From Clostridia bacterium (GTDB lineage Bacteria > Bacillota_A > Clostridia > TANB77 > CAG-508), in NCBI GenBank assembly GCA_022792975.1, contig JAAWCC010000136.1, positions 1 to 9,245 on the forward strand: 9,245 nt of DNA, in the 5' to 3' direction. A program made the position numbers and the translations under genes. Every line of letters begins with the position of its first letter. The stretch's first letter is position 1. Positions 1-6,900 of the stretch are shown piece by piece. The notes beneath the pieces were generated by a model, which searched no databases, had not been told where the DNA came from, and saw only the letters and a program-made list of their open reading frames with translations.

Positions 1-32
1 ACTATTTTTTATTCAAAGTAATTTAATTTTAT

Positions 33-88
33 AAATAGGTGCTTGTAAATAATCATCACTGCTGATGTTTATTTATAAGCACCTATTT
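33..88. terminator. Long hairpin downstream of the coiled-coil gene
   Basis: AAATAGGTGCTT (33-44) pairs with AAGCACCTATTT (77-88), extended inward by TAAATAA/TTATTTA and CATC/GATG around a 6-base loop. It lies 50 bases past the stop codon and may serve as terminator or mRNA stabiliser, but it lacks a strong T-run on the minus strand. Confidence 0.5.
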
Positions 89-137
89 TCTAGTGTTAAT
101 TTGCAAAGGCCTTTGCTCTAGAATTAATTATTTTAAT

Positions 138-641
138 TTACACAACTTCATTAATCTTTTGATGTATTTGTTCAATGTCTGAATTGTGTATTCTTAAAAG
201 AGTGTCTATTTTCAGTTCTAGCTGATAATCTCTCTCCTCCGCAGCCTCAAATCTCTCCGCACAATCTGCAAAGCCATTGTCAATTTGTTCTTGCATCTTT
301 ACAAATTTTGCATCTAATTGTTCTTGCATCTTTATAAGTTTTGAGTCTACTTTTTCTTGCATTTCTGAAAATTTTTCATCTGATTGTTCCTGTATTTTTG
401 AAAACTTCATATCCAATTCTTCTTGTACTTCTGAAAACTTCATATCTAATTTTTCCTGCATATTTGAGAATTTCAAGTCTAATTTTTCCTGCATATTTGA
501 GAATTTCAAGTCTAATTTTTCCTGCATATTTGAAAATTTCAAATCTAATTTTTCTTGTATTTTAATGTCTACATATTCTATAATTTTATCAAATTTAGAA
601 TCTATATGCTCCATGAGTCCATTGTATTGTTCTTCTACCAT
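138..641 (-). CDS. Small coiled-coil protein with 11-residue tandem repeats (167 aa)
   Basis: I do not recognise the family. The ATG at 641 is preceded by a consensus Shine-Dalgarno sequence. The in-frame upstream ATG at 695 lies inside the -35 box of the gene's own promoter, so it cannot be the start. Residues 30-128 are nine 11-residue units of the form E-K/Q-L-D-x-K-F-S-x-M-Q; the first three are identical and the last diverges. Eleven-residue (hendecad) periodicity with hydrophobic residues at fixed places suggests a long right-handed coiled coil. The C-terminal part, about 129-167, is also charged and helical, ending in ELKIDTLLRI and IEQIHQKINEVV. No signal peptide or membrane segment is visible, so a cytoplasmic homo-oligomer or rod is likely. 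It contains no in-frame CGG codon. Confidence 0.85.
   Translation of the reverse strand: MVEEQYNGLMEHIDSKFDKIIEYVDIKIQEKLDLKFSNMQEKLDLKFSNMQEKLDLKFSNMQEKLDMKFSEVQEELDMKFSKIQEQSDEKFSEMQEKVDSKLIKMQEQLDAKFVKMQEQIDNGFADCAERFEAAEERDYQLELKIDTLLRIHNSDIEQIHQKINEVV
283..558. repeat. 33-bp tandem repeat array inside the coiled-coil gene
   Basis: The units at 448-480 and 481-513 are identical, and 514-546 differs at two bases. Flanking units are increasingly degenerate. Each unit encodes one 11-residue coiled-coil repeat. Identical inner copies point to recent unit duplication or gene conversion. Confidence 0.85.
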
Positions 642-649
642 ACTTATCA

Positions 650-657
650 CCTCCTTT
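650..657 (-). promoter_or_regulatory. Shine-Dalgarno sequence that sets the 641 start
   Basis: AAAGGAGGTGATA ends 3 bases before the ATG at 641; the core GGAGG lies 8 bases upstream. It is a near-perfect match to the anti-Shine-Dalgarno end of 16S rRNA. Confidence 0.85.
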
Positions 658-666
658 ATTGTTTTT

Positions 667-695
667 ATTGTACCATGCGCTGTTTCATATGTCAA
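667..695 (-). promoter_or_regulatory. Promoter of the coiled-coil gene
   Basis: A consensus TTGACA (690-695), 17-base spacer and TACAAT (667-672). Transcription would begin near 660, giving a leader of about 20 bases that holds the ribosome binding site. This rules out the ATG at 695. Confidence 0.8.
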
Positions 696-885
696 GGTTA
701 TTTTTAACTTATTTATACTTTTTTATTTATAAATTAAATCTGTGGTTATTTTTATTAGAGTGGCGCTCTTATCACAATTTTGGGTATTTCTAAAGAACAT
801 TAATAAAATTGAGTTTAAACTTTACATGATATAATATTTTATATATTAGCATGATTATAATAAAATGTCAAGACCTTTTGTAAAC
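696..885. other. AT-rich spacer
   Basis: Apart from the leftward promoter at 843-871 I see no gene or conserved structure; a small dyad, AGAGTGGCGCTCT, lies near 756-768. Confidence 0.4.
843..871 (-). promoter_or_regulatory. Leftward sigma-70-type promoter, no ORF directly downstream
   Basis: TTGACA (866-871), 17-base spacer, TAATAT (843-848). The next gene starts about 200 bases downstream and has its own promoter, so this is either a distal tandem promoter or drives a short untranslated RNA. Confidence 0.5.
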
Positions 886-918
886 TTGTGTCAATTTGCC
901 CCGTCCCCATTGACACAA
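886..918. repeat. REP-like palindrome with GGGGACGGGG loop
   Basis: TTGTGTCAAT (886-895) pairs with ATTGACACAA (909-918). On the minus strand the loop is GGGGACGGGGCAA. Short TGTCAAT...GGGGACGG...ATTGACA elements are scattered in many bacterial genomes, often near Y1-type (REP-associated) transposases; that link is from memory and none is present here. It abuts the terminator stem. Confidence 0.55.
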
Positions 919-950
919 AAGCCCCTCTATATGTTTCTAGAGGGGCTTTT
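917..950. terminator. Terminator hairpin after the giant gene
   Basis: AAAAGCCCCTCTA (917-929) pairs perfectly with TAGAGGGGCTTTT (938-950) around an 8-base loop, 13 bases past the stop codon. The T-run is short on the minus strand (TTTTGTG) and slightly longer on the plus strand. Confidence 0.8.
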
Positions 951-962
951 TGTGGTTTTATT

Positions 963-3900
963 TTAGTTTGTCCATTTTATTTTTTCTTCCTTTTTTCCAT
1001 AGTTTTCTTTTAGTATATTTCTATCTAGTATATCTATTTTTCCGTCTCCGTTTAGGTCGTATTTTGTGTTTACTTCTGTTTGGTTATTTTGTCTTAGACT
1101 TATTTGATCATTTATTGTAACTAAGTCATCTATTTCAACTTGTCCATTTGCATTCATGTCTCCTGCATATATTTTAAATTCTCCTAAGTCTATTTTTTCT
1201 TCTATTCCATCTGTTAACTTAGCTTCTGTTAGTGTATATTGTAGGTACCCGTCTTTTTTTATTGCTATATCGTATGTTCCTAAAGATATTTCTATTTCAA
1301 AGGTTCCATCTTCCTTTGTACTAGCTTTTGTTACTTCTTCTTTTGTTATTTTATCATATATTATTATATCTGCTGTGTGCTTATCAAATTTGTTTTCTGT
1401 TAGTACGTTTCCGTATATTTGTATTTTATTATCTCTTATTACTTCTATCACATACTGGCTCGTTGTAATTCCATCTCTTGCTGTAACAAGGATAGTATAT
1501 ATATTTGCTCCGGCTACTTGAAAGTACTAAACCTGATGTTTTTTGCACTGTTGCTTTTGTATCTTCTGCAATAGCTGTAACTTCTCCTGCAAGTAATGAA
1601 TTTTTGCTATAAGGAACATTTATTATATAATGATATTCGTCTTTTTGGAAGATTTTGTCTAATTCATATCCATCTACTGATAAACTTGCTAAATAACTAT
1701 TATTTGTAATTTCTCTTGTGATATGTATTATATAATCTCTTGTATCTCCGTTTTCTGCTGTTACTGTTATTGTTCTTATAGATTCTCCGTTTTGGTACAG
1801 GCTGTTTTTCATGTCCTGAGACTGTACTATATACGGATTCTGTTGTAACTTCAAATGATAATTCTGTGACATTGTCTTCTAAGGTTAGGTAGTACTCTTG
1901 TTCTTCATACATAAATTCTGTATCAAATGCTCCATTTGATGGAATAATGTTTGTTAAATGATTATTTGCATCAAGTTCTCTTATTATCTTTATTTTATAT
2001 TCTCTAGTTTCTCCTGCTTCTGATGTAACACTAACTATTGCAGTTATTTCTTTTCCATAAATTGCATATTCTGTGAGTCCTGAGACTGTCGCTCCGTCTG
2101 AAATTCTGCCTGATAATTTTATAAAGTGTATATCACTTGCAACATTTATTGTGTATTCTAAGGTTTCTTTGTCAAATTCGGGCTCTACCATATGTGTATA
2201 ACTTCCTGTTGTTGCAACTAATGATAGCAAATAATTCTCTGTTCTTTTTGCTCTATTTATTTTTAATATATATGTACGTTCTGTTAAATCACTTGCTTCA
2301 ACTTTTACATAAATTTTATTTTCTCCAATAGTTAATTTGTGTACTCCCGCTCCCTGTACAGAGCAAGTTGGGTTTGAACTTTCAACAAATACCTCAATTT
2401 CGTCTATATTATTTTCTACATTAATTGTATATTCTAAAATTTCTTTATTAAAGCTTGGAACTAGATTTCCGATGTGATGTATATAGCATTAATAAGTAGT
2501 TGTCTACATCTTTTTGTCTTTCAACTTCTATTTCATATACTTGTGTTAAATCGCCTAAACTGCTTACAACTGTAATTATAACATTGTTTATTCCTACTTT
2601 AAAGTCTGCATTTCCTTCAACTGTATATGTTGCTGCTTCATCTTCTGGAGTAATTCTTAGGTTTAGTGATGTTGTTTCATAATTTACTTTTAATGTGTAT
2701 TTGTTAATGTATTTATTAAATTCTGGTGATATTTCATATCCGTTTGCTTTTAATTCTTCTAAGTATGCACTATTTATTCTTGCTCTATTTACAATTAAAG
2801 TATATGTATTTTTAGTTCCATCTTCTGCTGTAACTATTATTTTTACTTCGTTTTCTCCCACTTTTAAATTTTCATTTCCAACAACTTCATATGTACCAGA
2901 AGGATCATTTAATATAATGTTTAAGTCTAAGCTTGTATCACTATATGGAAGGTTTACGGTGTAATTGTTTTGTTCTGGTCTAAATTCTTCATTTAAGCTT
3001 CCATTATTTATTTCTAATTCTTTAATTAAGTTGTCACTACTTGCTTTTTTAGTAATTTCAATGGTATAGGTCCTTTTGCTTCCCGCTTCACTTGTGACTA
3101 CTACTTGAACTTTATTTAAGCCTACTTGTAAATTTATTTCTCCTGTTCCTTCTACTTTCGAAGTTTTTTCTTCTGGCACTGCTCCGACCATAACTGTTTG
3201 TACATTGTTTTCAACTGTTAGTGTATAAAGTATTGTATCTTTTTCAAATTCTGGTGCAATTTCATAGCCATAAACTTCTAAGCTTGCTAAGTTATTATTG
3301 TTGTTTTGCTTTTTAGTTACTGTTAATATGTAAGTGCTTGTTGTTTTTTTGTCTGGTGCAGTAACTACAATTATTACTTTATATTCGCCTGGCTTTGTAA
3401 ATGAATTTCCAGATACGAAAACTTTAGCATTTTTGTCTACTGGTTCTAAAGCTTTAAAGTCAAGTTCACTTCCATTTGTTACTACCGAATATTCATAGGT
3501 GTCTCTATTAAATCCTGGATTTAAAATGGTTCCGCCTATTTCTAGTCTCTCAAGCCTTGATTCTGTGCTTTCGTTTCTATTTACACATATGGTATATGTT
3601 CTTGTTCCACCTTCTTGTGTTGTAACCTCTAGATAAATATAATTTTCTCCTATGTCTAGCTTATATTTTCCATCACCTACTAAAGCTGCCCTTTCATCCT
3701 CTTTTGTCGCATTTATATTGATTTCTGTAACTTCATATGAAACATCTATATCATAATATAAGTTTGTCTTTTCAAATTGTGGTATGAGTTCTCCTTTATC
3801 TGTTGTAATTGAAATTAAGTAGTTGCTTATATTAGGTTCTTCTTTTCTTGTTATTTTTATGACATAATCTTTTTGTGTAATACCATCCTCTGATAAAACA

Positions 3901-6900
3901 TTTAAGATAATCTCATTTTCTCCATAATCTAAGTTCTTCTTTCCATTTCCTGTTACTTTTGCACCAATACTTTCTGGTGTTCCTGTAATAATTAATTGTT
4001 CTACACTTGATTTAACCTCTAGTTCGTATTCTAAGGTTTCTTTATTAAATTGTAAGGCATATTCTTTATTTGAAATCTCAATATTTGATAAATATGCATT
4101 ATTGTCTATTTCCTGTGATATTATTATCTTATAGTCTCTAGTTTCTCCTGCTTCTGACATAACTTGCAGAATTATTTGTTTACTGTCTGGATAATCTGTA
4201 TAGTTAGTATTTGAATTTTTTGTGTTTATACTATTTCCATAAGTATATACTCCATTTCCTGTAACTGTTGCTCTTGTACTTTCTGCTTCTCCTACAATTT
4301 TTATATTTTTATAGAAATAATATCTTGGGAGAGTTACTTTGTATTCTTGTATCTCCTTATTAAACTCTGGTATTATCTCATATCCATCTTCGAATTCGAT
4401 ATTAATGTTCATTAAGTAATTATTATCATCAAGTGTTACTTTATATACATTTACTATATATGTTTTACTTGTTCCATCTTCTGCAATTGCCATAATTCTC
4501 TTTAAATTACTTCCGAGCCTTTACATCTTCTCCATCTAAAAGTTTTACTGTTGTTGTACTTACTTCTGGTTTTGCTATAATATTTACTTTATCACAATTA
4601 GTTTGATACATAGATATGTACTCAAGTCTCTCTTTTTCAAAATCGGTTGTAAGTGGATATTCATTGCTTTTTGTATCAAATACTTGAATACTTTCTAAAT
4701 TACAATTGCTATTTTTTCCACGATAAATATTAATTGTATATGTTTCTTCTCTGCCATCTGTTGCAATTACTTTTACTTCTACTACATTTTTTCCTGTTTG
4801 TAAATTATAATCTCCTGTCCCTTGTATAAGTACTGTTTCTTTTTCCTCTTCTGCTATTGCATTTACTGTTACTTTTGAAACTGTGCTATCTACTTTTACT
4901 GTGTATTCCATAGTTAATCTATCAAATTCTGGTGATAATTCATAGTTTGTTACATTGTCTGTCACACTCAGTTCTCTAAGTAGTAAGCTTGATAAATCTT
5001 CTCTATATACATTTAAAGTGTAAGTTTTCTCTTTTCCGTTTTCGGATGTTACAATTACTTTTACTTCATTGTATCCGGACTTCAAAATTTTCATTTCCTA
5101 TTATTTCATAGGTTGCATTTTCTGACTCTGGTACTACATTTAAAATTAAATTTGTAACTTTATTTGGTACAGAAAAATTATATGAAGTTTTTTCTTTGCT
5201 AAAGCCTATATCAATTTCTGGCTCTAGTACTTCTAATTTCAATAAATCTGCATTACTTTTTACATCTCTTGTTATGTTGTATGTATATACAGTTTGGTGT
5301 TCTTCATCTTCTGCTGTAACTGTAATTTGAACAACATTTTCCTCCTCATTTAAAGTATAATTTCCATCTCCCTCTATTTTTTCAAATTCATGCATTTTTT
5401 CTACTTCAAATGATAGATTTTTTATTTGATATGGTATAGTCATACTATATGTAGTTACATCTGGGTCGAAGTTTTCTGGATTTGTTATTCCATATATTGG
5501 ATCTAGCATACAATATTCTGGTATTAGTCCTTTTATCGTAATATTTCTTGCTCTTGATTCTTGTGATGCTGTTCTTTTTACATTAACTATGTATTCTCTT
5601 TCTTCTCCATTTTCAGCTGTTACAATAATTGATATTTTGGCTTTTGGATTTACTTTATATTCCCCTATTCCTTGAATTATTGCTTTTTCATCTCTTGCTT
5701 TAGCTGATATTTTTACACTTCTTTCTTCCCCTATATCTAATGTATATTCTTGTACCATTGGATCAAATGGATTAGGTTCAAGTATTCCGATATTAGAAGT
5801 AAGCGATATCAAATAGTTGTCTTCTGATTTTGGTGGAAGGTATGTTATAATTGCTTCTCCATTACCCGCTTTTGTATAATATGCAACTGCATTTCCTGAA
5901 TATTTATCTGTTGATATTGTTTTTGTGTTTTCTTCTGCTGATTGTGTAACTCCATATCCATACATTCCTTTATTTTTTAAGCTTGTATTTGCAATATATC
6001 CAGATCCTCCTGATCCTGTTCCTGAATACCCAGCTACTGCTGGGTCACCTGAGAAGCCACCATAGAAGCCACCACCGGCCTCCTGCATTTCCACTTCCAT
6101 TTCCACCTTTTCCAAATGTAAATCCTCCTGTTTGTGTTCCTGCAAGGGCTGTGAATATGCCTGCATTGCATCTTGCTCCTCCTCCAATATAGCCTCCACC
6201 GGCCTCCGCCTGTACCCCATCTTGCAGCGGCTACATGGTTTCCTTGGTTTCTTGCACCACCACCACCGCCTGCAACGATTAATATGTCTTCTATATTTCC
6301 TGAAAGGGTAGATAGTATACCTGTAGTTTTTGCTATATGTGTTGCCCCTCCTCCGGCTTGCTGTCATATGGTTTACACTTACGTTTCCTGTAACACTTCC
6401 TCCTCCATTATATCCACCATCAAGTGATTGTCCTGTTCCTGTTGCGCCAATGCCTGCTCCTCCAACAGCTATATAAAGTTCTTCTCCCTTATTTAGCCAG
6501 ACTTCTCCATAAGAATACGCTCCAAATCCTCCTAAATATCCTTGTGTTGTTCCTCCTTGCGCTCCCCAAACCTCTAGTTTATATGTACCACTATATGGAG
6601 CAATAAATGTCTGTATATCGCCTGTATATTTGAAGTCTGTCTTTATTTCTTCATCTGGTGATTGTTCTTTTACCACTTTTATTTTATATATTGTTGTTTG
6701 ACAATGTGGTTCTGTTACTGTTACAGATATTGTTGTATTTTCTGTTATATATCCATTGCCTACAACTTTTACTATTGCTTCTTCATCATATGCTTCATAT
6801 GATGATGCCAGAGCGACTGTTCCTTTAGCTACTTCTAGATTGTATTCATTTATGTATGGGTCAAATTCTTCTGTGAAATTGTAATTTCCAAATTTTAAAT

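Larger units (their letters stand above)
1428..5818 (-). other. Cadherin-like beta-sandwich repeats 5-20 (residues ~961-2422)
   Basis: About sixteen repeats of 85-105 residues with the same strand pattern as repeats 1-4. Most end in E-x-G-x-x-x-x-YTI-x-V-x-R followed by a short N/S-rich linker. Such arrays usually form extended stalks on Gram-positive surface proteins. Five shift sites lie here, four of them at the conserved Gly of the G-x-N-x-V/I-x-V strand. Confidence 0.8.
5837..6634 (-). other. Glycine-rich domain 2 of the giant protein (residues ~690-954)
   Basis: A diverged duplicate of domain 1: both share YKLEVWGAQGGTTQGY, NHMTAS followed by GGGATHIAK, AARWG, NKGMYGY and TKTIST. Silent differences between the copies are common, so the duplication is not recent. 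It holds three shift sites that add up to one codon. Without shifting, the 93 codons between the first and third site stay open by chance as an Arg/Lys-rich nonsense peptide, which hides the frame changes from a gene finder. Confidence 0.8.

Noticed and set aside
103..116. Perfect palindrome GCAAAGGCCTTTGC as an operator
   Set aside because: It lies downstream of the coiled-coil gene with no promoter near it; function cannot be supported from sequence alone.
283..558. CRISPR array
   Set aside because: The 33-bp units are contiguous with no spacers and encode a regular protein repeat.
642..695. Longer start for the coiled-coil protein at 695
   Set aside because: That ATG begins inside the -35 box TTGACA, upstream of the likely transcription start, and has no ribosome binding site.
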